Source: Meiothermus sp. (GTDB lineage: Bacteria; Deinococcota; Deinococci; Deinococcales; Thermaceae). Taken from it: a stretch of 37,498 bases of DNA. The stretch lies in contig NZ_JANWVH010000020.1 of the NCBI RefSeq assembly GCF_025056915.1, positions 1 to 37,498 on the forward strand. Reading direction: 5' to 3'. A program made the position numbers and the translations under genes. Position 1 is the stretch's first letter. Each line of letters opens with the position of its first letter. The notes beneath the pieces were generated by a model. The model saw nothing but the letters and a program-made list of their open reading frames with translations. It searched no databases and was not told where the DNA came from. Shown here piece by piece: positions 24,701 to 33,369 of the stretch.

Positions 24701-26077
24701 ATGGCAGGCAAGGTTGGGTTTGTGAGTCTGGGCTGTCCCAAGGCCCTGGTGGATTCGGAGCAGATACTCTCACGCCTGCGGGCCCAGGGGTACGAGACCG
24801 CCCCCACGTATCACGACGCCGATGTGGTGGTGGTGAATACCTGCGGCTTCATCACCCCGGCGGTGGAGGAGTCGCTCGCCGCCATTGGCGAGGCCCTCTC
24901 GGAGAACGGAAAGGTCATTGTGACCGGCTGCTTAGGAGCCCGCCCTGAGGTGATTCAAGAGGCGCATCCGCAGGTGCTGGAAGTCACCGGCCCCGGCGAA
25001 GTAGACCGGGTGCTGGCCGCCGTGCAGCGGGTGGCGCCGGTAGACCGAAACCCTTTTACGGCCCTGGTGCCGCCCCAGGTCAAGCTTACCCCCCGCCATT
25101 ACGCCTACCTGAAAATTGCAGAGGGCTGCAACCACCGTTGTAGCTTCTGCATCATCCCCAAGCTGCGCGGCCTGCAACAAAGCCGCGATGCCGCCGAGAT
25201 TCTCTACGAAGCAGCCCGGCTGGTCGGCAGCGGCACCAAAGAACTCCTGGTGATCGCCCAGGACACCTCGGCTTATGGGGTGGACCTTCAGCACCGAACC
25301 TCCGACTATGCTGGCAACCCGGTTCGGGCACACCTGGTGGACCTGGTCAACGAGCTGGCGAAGCTGGGGGCCTGGCTGCGGCTGCACTATGTGTATCCCT
25401 ACCCGCACGTGCGCGAGCTGATTCCCCTGATGGCCGAAGGCAAGCTGCTGCCCTACTTGGACGTGCCGCTGCAGCACGCCTCGCCCAAAATCCTGCGGGC
25501 CATGCGCCGCCCTGGAGGGGCCGAGAGCCACCTCAAAACCATCCAGGAATGGCGCGCCATCGCCCCCGACTTAGCGATTCGCTCGAGCTTCATCGTGGGC
25601 TTTCCCGGTGAGACCGAGGCCGACTTTGAACTCTTGCTGGACTTCCTGGCCGAAGCCCGGCTCGACCGGGTGGGCTGCTTTACCTACTCTGAGGTGGAGG
25701 GGGCCGAGGCCAACGCCCTGCCGGGGGCGGTGCCCGAAGAGGTCAAGGAGGAACGCCGCAACCGGCTGATGGCCCTGCAACAGCAGATTAGCCTCGAGAA
25801 AAACCGGGCCAGGGTGGGCCAGACCCTGGAGGTCATCGTGGACGACTACGGCGAGCTGCCCGGCCAGGTGGTGGGGCGCACCCAATTCGACGCGCCCGGT
25901 ATTGATGGGCTGGTGTACGTCGAGACCGACGGAACGGTCAAAATCGGCGACCTGATCCGGGTTCGCATCACCCAGGCCGAGGCCTACGACCTTTCGGGCG
26001 AGATGGTGGCACGGGTGCCCTGGAAACCCGGGGTTCCGGTGACGCACAACGTAGCCATAGAAACAATTCAGGTGTAA
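24701..26077 (+). CDS. rimO: RimO, ribosomal protein S12 methylthiotransferase
   Basis: 458 residues. RimO is a radical-SAM enzyme that adds a methylthio group to a conserved aspartate of ribosomal protein S12. The N-terminal MTTase domain has the three cluster cysteines Cys12 (SLGCPK), Cys48 (NTCGF) and Cys77 (TGCLG). The radical-SAM core has CNHRCSFC (Cys143, Cys147, Cys150) and the RimO-type IPKLRG. A TRAM-like domain closes the protein ([21 protein letters not shown]). The start was chosen at the ATG behind AGGAGA (24691-24696), which fits the family's N terminus; the ATG at 24668 would add 11 residues. RimO rather than MiaB is indicated by [12 protein letters not shown] and by the DAPGIDG segment. 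Confidence 0.95.
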   Translation: MAGKVGFVSLGCPKALVDSEQILSRLRAQGYETAPTYHDADVVVVNTCGFITPAVEESLAAIGEALSENGKVIVTGCLGARPEVIQEAHPQVLEVTGPGEVDRVLAAVQRVAPVDRNPFTALVPPQVKLTPRHYAYLKIAEGCNHRCSFCIIPKLRGLQQSRDAAEILYEAARLVGSGTKELLVIAQDTSAYGVDLQHRTSDYAGNPVRAHLVDLVNELAKLGAWLRLHYVYPYPHVRELIPLMAEGKLLPYLDVPLQHASPKILRAMRRPGGAESHLKTIQEWRAIAPDLAIRSSFIVGFPGETEADFELLLDFLAEARLDRVGCFTYSEVEGAEANALPGAVPEEVKEERRNRLMALQQQISLEKNRARVGQTLEVIVDDYGELPGQVVGRTQFDAPGIDGLVYVETDGTVKIGDLIRVRITQAEAYDLSGEMVARVPWKPGVPVTHNVAIETIQV

Positions 26078-26151
26078 GCTGAACCCGGTCTGGCTTATGG
26101 AACCTTTTCAGGTCTTCCTGGACTTGAGCATTCGGCAATACCTGAAGACTG

Positions 26152-26187
26152 AGCCCTCTAAAAACCTTCCTCCCGAGGGCTTTCGGC
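26152..26187 (+). terminator. Possible terminator hairpin between rimO and trkA
   Basis: AGCCCTC (26152-26158) and GAGGGCT (26175-26181) pair across a 16-nt loop, followed by TTCGGCTT. The T-run is poor and the loop long, so the call is weak. Confidence 0.3.
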
Positions 26188-26230
26188 TTCTGGCCTTTGG
26201 CATTCGGCATGTAGTAAAGCGGAGCCCGCT

Positions 26231-27568
26231 ATGTACATCGTGATTGCCGGTGGCGGCGAAATCGGCTCGCAGATTGCCAAAGCCCTGCACACCCAGCACG
26301 ACCTGGTGGTGGTGGACACCAACCCCGAGGCCAAAGAGCGCCTGGGGGGGCTCGATGTGCAGGTGGTGATTGGCAGCGTGACCGACCCCGAAACCCTGCG
26401 CGAAGCCAAGGTGGATTTGTGCGACACCTTCATTGCGACCACCAACTGGGACGAGGTCAACCTGATTGCCTGCATGCTGGCCAAGGGGCTGGGGGCCCGG
26501 GAAACCCTTTGCTTTGTGGGCAAGCAGTCTTATGTGGACATCCTGACCGACCCCCGCACGGTGGAAATCCTGGGCACCCGCATTGACCAGGTTTTCTGGC
26601 CCCAGCGCTCGCTGGCCAAGGAAATTGTCGAGGTGATTCGGATTCCGGGTGCAGTGGACACCGAGGTGCTGGCCGGAGGGCGGCTGCGTTTTGTGGAGTA
26701 TCAGGTGCGGGAGGGCGGCCCCTACGTGGGGAAGGAGCTTGCACTGCTGGACTGGCCCAGCGGAACCTTTCTGGCAGGCATCCTTCGGGAAGGCAAATTT
26801 TTTGCCGCCACCGACCCCCGGTTCAAGGAGATGGCCCTCGAGCCCGAGGACCGCATCTTCTTCATGACCACCCCCCAGGGCTTCGATGCCATCCAGGCCT
26901 GTTTTGCCCCCCGCGAGCGGGTGCGGCGGGTGATGGTGGTGGGAGGTGGCAATGTGGGCTACATGGTGACCAAGGAGCTGCTCAAGCACCGCCTCGAGGT
27001 CACCATCATAGACCACAACCCCGACCGCTGCGCCTGGCTGGCCGAACACCTGCCGGGGGCGCTGGTGCTCGAGGGCGACGGCACCGACCTAGAGCTTCTG
27101 GAGTCGGAGGGCCTTGACCACGTGGACGTAATGGTCGCGGTCACCGAAAACGACGAGAAAAACCTGCTGGTCTCGCTCCTGGCCAAGCAGGTGGGGGTGG
27201 CCAAGGTGATTACCCGGGTCAACCGGGGCGAAAACCGCCGCCTGTTCGAGCATGTGGGCATTGACATCCCCCTCACCCCCCGCGCGGCTGCCGTGCGCGA
27301 GGTGGTGGACTGGATTGCCCCCGACAACGTGGACCACCTGGCCCTGATTGAAGACCAGATTGAGCTTTTAGAGTTCGAGGTTCCCTCCGACTTCCGCGAA
27401 ACGCCTTTCGACAAGCTGGACCTGCCGCAGGGCGCGGTGGCGGTGGCCCTCGAGCGCGGCACCAAGGTGTACCTGCGCTCCCCCATGCTGGCCGTTACGG
27501 CGGGCGACAAGCTCCTGGTGCTCACCGAACGGCAGGTGGCCGATGAAGTCCTGGCCCAGGTTCGCTAA
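26231..27568 (+). CDS. trkA: TrkA, NAD-binding regulator of potassium uptake
   Basis: 445 residues with two tandem RCK units, each a TrkA_N Rossmann fold plus a TrkA_C domain. The first has GGGEIG (7-12) and the acidic end of strand 2 in VVVDTNP. The second has GGGNVG (238-243) and IIDHNPDRC. TrkA is the cytoplasmic, nucleotide-binding subunit that gates TrkH-type potassium channels. The ribosome site is GGAG eight bases before the ATG. The next gene, a trkH, starts inside the 3' end of trkA (26-bp overlap), so the two are translationally coupled. Confidence 0.94.
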   Translation: MYIVIAGGGEIGSQIAKALHTQHDLVVVDTNPEAKERLGGLDVQVVIGSVTDPETLREAKVDLCDTFIATTNWDEVNLIACMLAKGLGARETLCFVGKQSYVDILTDPRTVEILGTRIDQVFWPQRSLAKEIVEVIRIPGAVDTEVLAGGRLRFVEYQVREGGPYVGKELALLDWPSGTFLAGILREGKFFAATDPRFKEMALEPEDRIFFMTTPQGFDAIQACFAPRERVRRVMVVGGGNVGYMVTKELLKHRLEVTIIDHNPDRCAWLAEHLPGALVLEGDGTDLELLESEGLDHVDVMVAVTENDEKNLLVSLLAKQVGVAKVITRVNRGENRRLFEHVGIDIPLTPRAAAVREVVDWIAPDNVDHLALIEDQIELLEFEVPSDFRETPFDKLDLPQGAVAVALERGTKVYLRSPMLAVTAGDKLLVLTERQVADEVLAQVR

Positions 27569-29027
27569 AGCAGTTCAGGCCAACCCCATCCCGGTGGCCA
27601 CCTACATGACCGGCAGCGTGTATGTGGCCCTGGGCGCGGTGATGGGGGTGCTGGGGCTGGCCGATGCCCTTTTGGGGGAGGATGCCCTGGGCTTTTTGGT
27701 GGGCGCGGCCATCGGGCTTTCTCTGGGCCTGGTGCTCCGGCAACTCGGCAGCCCCCAGGCCGAGCCGCGCCGGGCCGAAGCCCTGCTGACCGTAGCCGGG
27801 CTCTGGATTCTGGTGCCCGTGCTGGGGGCCATCCCCTACTGGATTTCCGGAGGGCTCAGCTACCTGGACGCGCTCTTCGAGGCCACCTCGGGCTTCAGCA
27901 CCACCGGGGCCACCATCCTGGCCGACTTTTCGCAGCTCAGCTACGGGCTTTTCTTCTGGCGCAGCCTAAGCCAGTGGTTTGGCGGAATGGGCATCCTGCT
28001 CCTCTTCATCGTGGTCTTGCCGCACCTGGCCCTGGCCGGACGGCAGATGTTCTTTGCCGAGACCACCGGCGTTCAAAAACAGCAGCTCACCCCCAAGCTG
28101 CGCCAGACCGCCCACTCCATCCTGCGGGTTTACCTGCTCCTGACCCTGCTGACCCTGACCGCTTACCTGCTGACCGGCGTGCCGGTGTTCGAGGCCATCA
28201 CCAACACTTTCTCGAGCGTCTCCGCGGGCGGTTTCAGCCCCAACCCCCAGAGCTTCGCGGCCTACGCGCCCCTCACCCAATGGATTGCGGCGGTGGTCAT
28301 GTTCCTCACCGGGGTCAACCTGCTGCTCCAGTACCGGGCCATTTTTGGCCGCGAGTACACCGCGCCCCTGCGCGACCCCGAGTTTCGCGCCTATGCCCTG
28401 ATTGTGCTCGGGGTGGCCCTGGTCATGGCGGGGGTGCTGTACTTTCGTCACGATTACACCCTGGAGCCGGCCCTGCGCCACGCGTTTTTTCAAACCGCCT
28501 CCATCATCACCGGCACCGGCTTTGCCTCGGCGGACTTTGCGCAGTGGGTGGTGCCAGCCCAGACCCTCCTGGTCATGCTGATGTTCGTCGGGGGGAGCGC
28601 CGGCAGCGTGGGCGGCAGTATCAAGGTGATTCGCTGGCTGGTGATTGGCTCCCTGGTGCGGCGGGAGCTGCAACGGGCGTTGCATCCCCAGGCGGTGCTG
28701 CCATTGCGGGTCGGCAACAAAAACATTGGCGAGGACGTGCTGCGGGCGGTTTCGGCCTTCATCACCCTGTACGTGGGCCTGTTTGCCCTGGGCGCACTGG
28801 TGATGGGGGTGCTCGAGGAGGATTTTGTGGTCGCCTTCACCGCTTCGGCGGCAGCCATCGGCAACGTGGGGCCGGGGCTGGGCGAGGTGGGGCCCATGGC
28901 CCACTACGGCGACCTGCACCCCATCTCCAAAGCCGTGATGATTTTTCAAATGTGGGCGGGGCGCATCGAGCTGATTGCGGTGCTCTCGCTCTTCACCCCC
29001 GAGCTCTGGCGTCGGCTGCGGGCCTGA
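27543..29027 (+). CDS. trkH: TrkH-type potassium uptake channel subunit, first copy
   Basis: 494 residues, polytopic membrane protein with the four M1-P-M2 repeats of the TrkH/KtrB family. The selectivity loops are visible: TTGAT (120-124), SAGGF (227-231), TGTGF (323-327) and IGNVG (439-443), each with the filter glycine. The intramembrane-gate region GGSAGSVGGSIKVIR is present in the third repeat. The gene starts within trkA; another ATG at 27606 (MTGSVYVALG) is a possible alternative. With TrkA it should form the potassium uptake system. A second trkH follows after 279 bp. Confidence 0.93.
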   Translation: MKSWPRFAKAVQANPIPVATYMTGSVYVALGAVMGVLGLADALLGEDALGFLVGAAIGLSLGLVLRQLGSPQAEPRRAEALLTVAGLWILVPVLGAIPYWISGGLSYLDALFEATSGFSTTGATILADFSQLSYGLFFWRSLSQWFGGMGILLLFIVVLPHLALAGRQMFFAETTGVQKQQLTPKLRQTAHSILRVYLLLTLLTLTAYLLTGVPVFEAITNTFSSVSAGGFSPNPQSFAAYAPLTQWIAAVVMFLTGVNLLLQYRAIFGREYTAPLRDPEFRAYALIVLGVALVMAGVLYFRHDYTLEPALRHAFFQTASIITGTGFASADFAQWVVPAQTLLVMLMFVGGSAGSVGGSIKVIRWLVIGSLVRRELQRALHPQAVLPLRVGNKNIGEDVLRAVSAFITLYVGLFALGALVMGVLEEDFVVAFTASAAAIGNVGPGLGEVGPMAHYGDLHPISKAVMIFQMWAGRIELIAVLSLFTPELWRRLRA

Positions 29028-29034
29028 GACCTCC

Positions 29035-29310
29035 ATGAACTTCCACCGAGCAGCGCCCAAGAATCCGCAGGCTCATCCCTACGCTGAAGCAACCGCCCAT
29101 GGGACGCCCCGCCATGCACAGAAGTTTCCGCCTTTTCCGGAGCGCTTCGCTGCCAAAATCAACCCACAGCAACGAACCATGCGCCTCGTCTCCCCTGCCA
29201 TGACCGCTCACCCCAGCAAGCATAAGTCGTCCGGCATCGCCCAGACTGCCTGGGTGAAGATGTATGGCAACCGCTTGGGGCCAAAAAACGTTGCGGGCAG
29301 GTTTTCATGA
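29035..29310 (+). CDS. Doubtful 91-codon frame between the two trkH genes
   Basis: An ATG at 29035 opens a frame of 91 codons whose TGA overlaps the ATG of the second trkH (ATGA at 29307-29310), as in coupled genes. The product would be basic and rich in Pro, His and Ala (APKNPQAHPYAEATAHGTPR) with no recognisable domain and no ribosome site. The stretch otherwise shows no gene, promoter or RNA that I can name. It may be chance. Confidence 0.2.
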   Translation: MNFHRAAPKNPQAHPYAEATAHGTPRHAQKFPPFPERFAAKINPQQRTMRLVSPAMTAHPSKHKSSGIAQTAWVKMYGNRLGPKNVAGRFS

Positions 29311-30791
29311 AAAAAACCAGACCCTGGCTGCTGGAAAACCTGCGCTTTGCCTACTACTTCCTGGGCGTGGTGTACCTGGCCTTGGGCCTGGTGATGCTGG
29401 GGCTGGAGGCCCTCTCGCTGGTACTGCGGGAGTCGCCCTGGGGTTTCCTGACCGGTGCGGTGGTGGGCCTGGGGCTTGGCGGGTGGTTTCGCAAACTGGG
29501 CGACCCCAAACACGAGCCGGGCCGGGCTGAAGCACTCCTCTCGATTGCCCTCATCTGGCTCTTGGTGCCTGCCTTGGGGGCCATTCCATTCTGGATTTCC
29601 GGCGGAATGTCTTACCTGGACGCGCTTTTTGAGGCCATGTCGGGCTTTACCACCACCGGGGCCACCGTCCTGGCCGACTTTTCTCGGTTTGGCTACAGCC
29701 TGTTCTTCTGGCGCAGCCTGATGCAGTGGTTCGGCGGGGTGGGATTCCTGGTGCTGGTTGCGGCCCTGCTCGCGCACCTGGCCGTCGCGGGCCGCCAGCT
29801 CTTCATCACCGAGAGCACCGGCATTCAAAAGGAGCCTTTCACCCCCCGGCTGCGCACCGCTGCCCAGAGCATCCTCAAGGTATACAGCGCCCTCACTGTG
29901 GCCGCCGCGATATGTTACTGGGTTGCCGGAGTTCCGGCCTTTGAAGCGGTCTGCAACGCCCTGACCACCCTGCCCGCCGCCGGGTTTAGCCCCAACCCCC
30001 GCAGCTTTGAGCAGTACAGTCCGCTGGCCCAGTGGTTCGGCACTTTGTTCATGTTCCTGGCCGGGGCGGGGTTTGTCTTGCAGTTTCGGCTGTTTTTTTC
30101 GCGCGACCCCCGCCCGCTCCTGCAGGATGTGGAGCTGCGGGTCTATACCCTCATTGTGCTGGTGTTCAGTCTGTCGCTGGCAGCTTTCTTGATGACCCAC
30201 CACACCAGGGACATGAACTATAGCTGGAGCGACGCCCTGCGCCATGCCTTCTTCAACGTGACCTCCATCATCACCACCACCGGTTATGCCAGCGCCGACT
30301 TTGCCCTGTGGGTTCCGGCAGCCCAGGCCATTCTGGTTGCGGCGATGTTTGTGGGGGGATGTGCAGGCTCGGGTGCGGGCGGTATCAAGGTCATTCGGCT
30401 GCTGGTGGTGGGGGCCATTGTGCGGCGAGAGCTCATTCGCTCGCTCCACCCCCAGGCCATCATCACCCTGCGGCTGGGCAGCAAGTCCCTGGGGGAGGAG
30501 GTGATGCGCTCGGTGGCGGCCTTCATTACCCTGTATGTAGCCCTGGTGGCCGCCGGAGCGGTGCTAATCTCGCTTCTGGAAAACAACTTTGTGGTGGGTT
30601 TTACCGCCAGCGCTCAAGCGGTAGGCAACATTGGGCCTGGCCTGGGCGAGGTGGGGCCCATGGGGGGGTTCGCCGGGCTCGAGCCTCTCTCCAAGACCAT
30701 CCTGATTTTTCAGATGTGGGCCGGACGGATTGAGCTAATCCCGGTGTTTTTGTTGTTTACTCCGGAGCTGTGGAAAAAGCTACGAGGCTAA
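29307..30791 (+). CDS. trkH: TrkH-type potassium uptake channel subunit, second copy
   Basis: 494 residues, the same length as the first copy and alignable throughout. The filter loops are TTGAT (116-120), PAAGF (223-227), TTTGY (323-327) and VGNIG (439-443). The second loop has Pro-Ala-Ala-Gly instead of Ser-Ala-Gly-Gly, and the third has Thr-Thr-Thr-Gly-Tyr instead of Thr-Gly-Thr-Gly-Phe, so the conductance or ion preference may differ from the first copy. The gate segment is GGCAGSGAGGIKVIR. It has only one trkA to share with the first copy. No ribosome site is obvious before the ATG. Confidence 0.92.
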   Translation: MKKTRPWLLENLRFAYYFLGVVYLALGLVMLGLEALSLVLRESPWGFLTGAVVGLGLGGWFRKLGDPKHEPGRAEALLSIALIWLLVPALGAIPFWISGGMSYLDALFEAMSGFTTTGATVLADFSRFGYSLFFWRSLMQWFGGVGFLVLVAALLAHLAVAGRQLFITESTGIQKEPFTPRLRTAAQSILKVYSALTVAAAICYWVAGVPAFEAVCNALTTLPAAGFSPNPRSFEQYSPLAQWFGTLFMFLAGAGFVLQFRLFFSRDPRPLLQDVELRVYTLIVLVFSLSLAAFLMTHHTRDMNYSWSDALRHAFFNVTSIITTTGYASADFALWVPAAQAILVAAMFVGGCAGSGAGGIKVIRLLVVGAIVRRELIRSLHPQAIITLRLGSKSLGEEVMRSVAAFITLYVALVAAGAVLISLLENNFVVGFTASAQAVGNIGPGLGEVGPMGGFAGLEPLSKTILIFQMWAGRIELIPVFLLFTPELWKKLRG

Positions 30792-30876
30792 AGAGGTCAA
30801 GGGTCGAGGGCCGTGTGGGTACTAATGGCGTGGCTTTCGTCGTTCAGCATTTGGATGATTATCTTTTTGAATCCGG

Positions 30877-30882
30877 TATAAA
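30877..30882 (+). promoter_or_regulatory. -10 box of luxS
   Basis: TATAAA lies 15 nt before the luxS ATG. A TTGGAT at 30851 is 20 bp upstream, long for a -35. There is almost no room for a ribosome site, so the mRNA is nearly leaderless. Confidence 0.45.
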
Positions 30883-30891
30883 CTGAAGTAG

Positions 30892-31368
30892 ATGTCCAAG
30901 CCACCTCTCCCTGAATCGTTTCGCCTCGACCACCAAAAGGTTCAAGCGCCCTATGTGCGGCTGGCCGGCGTGAAGGAAACCCCCAGGGGCGACCGGATTG
31001 AGAAGTACGACCTGCGGCTGGCACAGCCCAACCGGGAGGCCCTCGACACCGGCGCGGTGCACACCCTCGAGCACCTCCTGGCCACCTACATCCGCAGCCA
31101 CCTCGAGGGCGTGGTTGACCTCTCGCCCATGGGCTGCCGCACCGGGTTTTACCTGGTGGTGCTGGGCGAGCCTGGCCCCCAGAAGGTACTGGAGGCTTTC
31201 CGGGCAACGCTAAAAGACGTGGTCAGCCATACCGAACCCGTACCGGGGGTGAGCGAACTCGAGTGCGGCAACTACCGCGACCACGACCCCGAGGGTGCTC
31301 GAGCCTGGGCCCGGCGGGTGCTGGAAACGGGCTTGCACATCCAGGAAACCATCGAGATCGCCGACTAG
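30892..31368 (+). CDS. luxS: LuxS, S-ribosylhomocysteine lyase
   Basis: 158 residues, normal length for the family. LuxS splits S-ribosylhomocysteine into homocysteine and DPD, the precursor of autoinducer-2. The metal-binding HTLEH (His57, His61) with Glu60 and the third ligand Cys125 in ECGNYRDHD are present. The active-site Cys82 is in SPMGCRTGFY. The gene next to it, mtnN, makes the substrate of LuxS from S-adenosylhomocysteine, so the pair forms the two-step branch of the activated methyl cycle. Whether autoinducer-2 serves as a signal here cannot be told from the sequence. Confidence 0.96.
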   Translation: MSKPPLPESFRLDHQKVQAPYVRLAGVKETPRGDRIEKYDLRLAQPNREALDTGAVHTLEHLLATYIRSHLEGVVDLSPMGCRTGFYLVVLGEPGPQKVLEAFRATLKDVVSHTEPVPGVSELECGNYRDHDPEGARAWARRVLETGLHIQETIEIAD

Positions 31369-31450
31369 CACCGGCCCCGCCCGGTTTACGCCACCCGTGA
31401 ATGGGGCGTGTCCCGCCATCTGGGTGCTGGATGTTGGCTGGGGTGAATGC

Positions 31451-31456
31451 TAGGCT
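31451..31456 (+). promoter_or_regulatory. Candidate -10 box of mtnN
   Basis: TAGGCT lies 14 nt before the ATG at 31465; no ribosome site is present. Confidence 0.35.
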
Positions 31457-31464
31457 AACTCAAT

Positions 31465-32148
31465 ATGCCCATGGTTGCCCTTTTTGCTGCCGAAGGAGCC
31501 GAAGCCCAGGCGGTGCGCCGAAAACTCAGCCTGCAAGAGGACGTGGATGGCCCCTGGAACATTCACCAGGGGGAGCTCGGGCGCTATCCGGTGGTGCTCA
31601 TCGAAACCGGGGTGGGCAAAGCCGCCGCCGCCGCAGCGGTGGCCTATGCCAAGGTTCGCTTCAATCCCACCCAGTCGTTCTGGGTGGGCGTGGCCGGAGC
31701 CCTGAACCCCGACCTCAAAACCCTCGACCTGATCCTGGCCCAGGATGCCGTGCAGTACGACGTGGACATCACCGCGTTTGGTCGTGCGCCGGGCGAGCTG
31801 GCAACCGGCGAGCGCTTTATTCCCGCCGATGCCGGGCTCACCTCGAGGGTGCTGCGCACGGCCCTGAACATGGGCCTGCCCATCTACCTGGGGCGCATTG
31901 CCAGCGCAGATCGCTTTCTGGCCCACCGCCACCAGGCCGAAGAGGTGCGCCGGGTATTCGCCGCCGACGCCGTTGAAATGGAAGGTGCCGCCGCCCTTTG
32001 GACTGCCAAACGCATGGGCCTGCCAATGGCCCTGCTGCGGGCCATCACCGACCAGGCCGGCAGCGAAGCACCCCTCGCCTTCGAGGCTTTTTTGGAGAGC
32101 GCCTCGGAGCGTCTGGCCGCTCTGATTGGCCAGGTCTTGAGTACCTGA
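31465..32148 (+). CDS. mtnN: MTA/SAH nucleosidase
   Basis: 227 residues, purine nucleoside phosphorylase fold. The enzyme removes adenine from S-adenosylhomocysteine and methylthioadenosine. Seen are the N-terminal FAAEGAEAQ with an acidic residue, ETGVGKAAAA, the FGRAPGELATG loop, the substrate-binding VEMEGAA (Glu171, Glu173) and the catalytic Asp196 in AITDQAG. It lies 96 bp after luxS, the next enzyme of the pathway. The probable promoter just upstream suggests it can be transcribed alone. Confidence 0.93.
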   Translation: MPMVALFAAEGAEAQAVRRKLSLQEDVDGPWNIHQGELGRYPVVLIETGVGKAAAAAAVAYAKVRFNPTQSFWVGVAGALNPDLKTLDLILAQDAVQYDVDITAFGRAPGELATGERFIPADAGLTSRVLRTALNMGLPIYLGRIASADRFLAHRHQAEEVRRVFAADAVEMEGAAALWTAKRMGLPMALLRAITDQAGSEAPLAFEAFLESASERLAALIGQVLST

Positions 32149-32204
32149 CCAAAAATTTGTGCACCAACAAAGGCTTCCCTTGGCCAGTCACAAGTTGCCC
32201 TAGT

Positions 32205-32242
32205 GCGCCTCCCTTGAGCAAGATGCTTGTGAGGCGCTTTTT
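32205..32242 (+). terminator. Rho-independent terminator after mtnN
   Basis: GCGCCTC (32205-32211) pairs with GAGGCGC (32231-32237), with an inner CAAG-ATG-CTTG stem, followed by TTTTT (32238-32242). Confidence 0.75.
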
Positions 32243-32310
32243 CGCCGCAGTCGTCCCCTGCCCAAAGGCCGCAGCCGGAAGACGCCGTGATGCGGGCCGG
32301 GGTGCCTGGG

Positions 32311-32316
32311 TATACT
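32311..32316 (+). promoter_or_regulatory. -10 box of prs
   Basis: TATACT, one base from the consensus, 60 nt before the ATG at 32371. The leader carries GAGGAGGAAGC directly before the start codon. Confidence 0.5.
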
Positions 32317-32370
32317 GAAGCATCAAGGTCTGTTGGATGGGCATGTGCGGGAACTCGAGGAGGAGGAAGC

Positions 32371-33369
32371 ATGGGGGCAGCATCCGTAACCGAGCAGCGG
32401 CTGGGGTCTGAGCTGGTGGAGGCTTCGGAGCACATCAACGGCGGACACGTCAAACTCTTTTGCGGCAATGCCAACCGCCCCCTGGCCGAGGCCGTCGCCC
32501 GGGCGCTGGGAATCCAGCTCGGCCAGGCTACCGTGGAGCGCTTTCCCGACGGCGAGGTGCGGGTGCGCCTTTTGGAGAGCATCCGGGGCGACGATGTCTA
32601 CCTGCTTCAGCCCACCGCCCCCCCGGTCAACGACAACCTGATGGAGCTACTGGTGCTGGCCGACGCGGTGCGCCGCAGCAGCGCCGGGCGCATCAATGCG
32701 GTGATTCCCTACTTTGGCTACGCCCGCCAGGACAAGCAAACCCAGGGCCGTGAGCCCATCACCGCGCGGCTGGTGGCCGGCTTGCTGGAACATGTGGGCA
32801 TCCACCGGCTCATCACCGTAGACCTGCACGCCCCCCAGATTCAGGGGTTTTTTTATCAGCCGGTGGACGAGCTTTCGGCGGTGCGGCTGTTTGCCGAGTA
32901 CCTCGAAAGCCAGCGCCTGACCGAAAACGCGGTGGTGGTCTCGCCCGACTCGGGCCGGGCCGAGCAGGCCCGCCGGCTTTCCGAGCGGCTCAACCTGCCC
33001 TTAGCCATCCTGGCCAAACGCCGCACCGGCCCCCGCGAGACCCAGGTCAGCTACGTGATTGGGGACGTGGCGGGCAAGCGCCCCCTCATCATTGACGACA
33101 TAATCTCGACCGGCGGCACCATCCGGCGCGGGGTGGAGGCTTTGGTGGCCGCCGGGGCCGCACCGGAGGTGGTGGTGATGGCCTCCCACGCGGTGCTGGT
33201 GGGCAACGCCCGCGAGAACCTGGCCCACCCGGCCATCCGCGAGGTGGTCTTTACCGATACCATCGCACTTAACCCGGCGCTGGGCTACACCATTCTGCCC
33301 ACCGCCCCCCTGCTGGCCCAGGCCATCCGGCGGGTGCACACCAACCAGTCGGTGAGCGTGCTGATTTAG
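32371..33369 (+). CDS. prs: Ribose-phosphate pyrophosphokinase
   Basis: 332 residues from the ATG at 32371, behind a strong ribosome site (GAGGAGGAAG). The enzyme makes PRPP from ribose 5-phosphate and ATP for nucleotide, histidine and tryptophan synthesis. Present are the flexible-loop RQDKQTQGREPITA, the metal-binding VDLHAPQIQGFF, VSPDSGRAEQARR and the PRPP-binding LIIDDIISTGGT. The protein has about 15 extra N-terminal residues before KLFCGNANRPLAEAVA, the normal start of the domain. Its stop codon overlaps that of the convergent subtilase gene (33366-33369). Confidence 0.95.
   Translation: MGAASVTEQRLGSELVEASEHINGGHVKLFCGNANRPLAEAVARALGIQLGQATVERFPDGEVRVRLLESIRGDDVYLLQPTAPPVNDNLMELLVLADAVRRSSAGRINAVIPYFGYARQDKQTQGREPITARLVAGLLEHVGIHRLITVDLHAPQIQGFFYQPVDELSAVRLFAEYLESQRLTENAVVVSPDSGRAEQARRLSERLNLPLAILAKRRTGPRETQVSYVIGDVAGKRPLIIDDIISTGGTIRRGVEALVAAGAAPEVVVMASHAVLVGNARENLAHPAIREVVFTDTIALNPALGYTILPTAPLLAQAIRRVHTNQSVSVLI

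Noticed and set aside
27966-29060. 364-codon minus-strand frame across trkH
   Set aside because: Antisense of a well-supported channel gene; its translation is His/Gln/Gly-rich without any domain. The same applies to the 413-codon frame at 29208-30449.
30792-30876. SAH-type riboswitch before luxS
   Set aside because: The leader would be only a few nucleotides after the -10 box, too short for a riboswitch.
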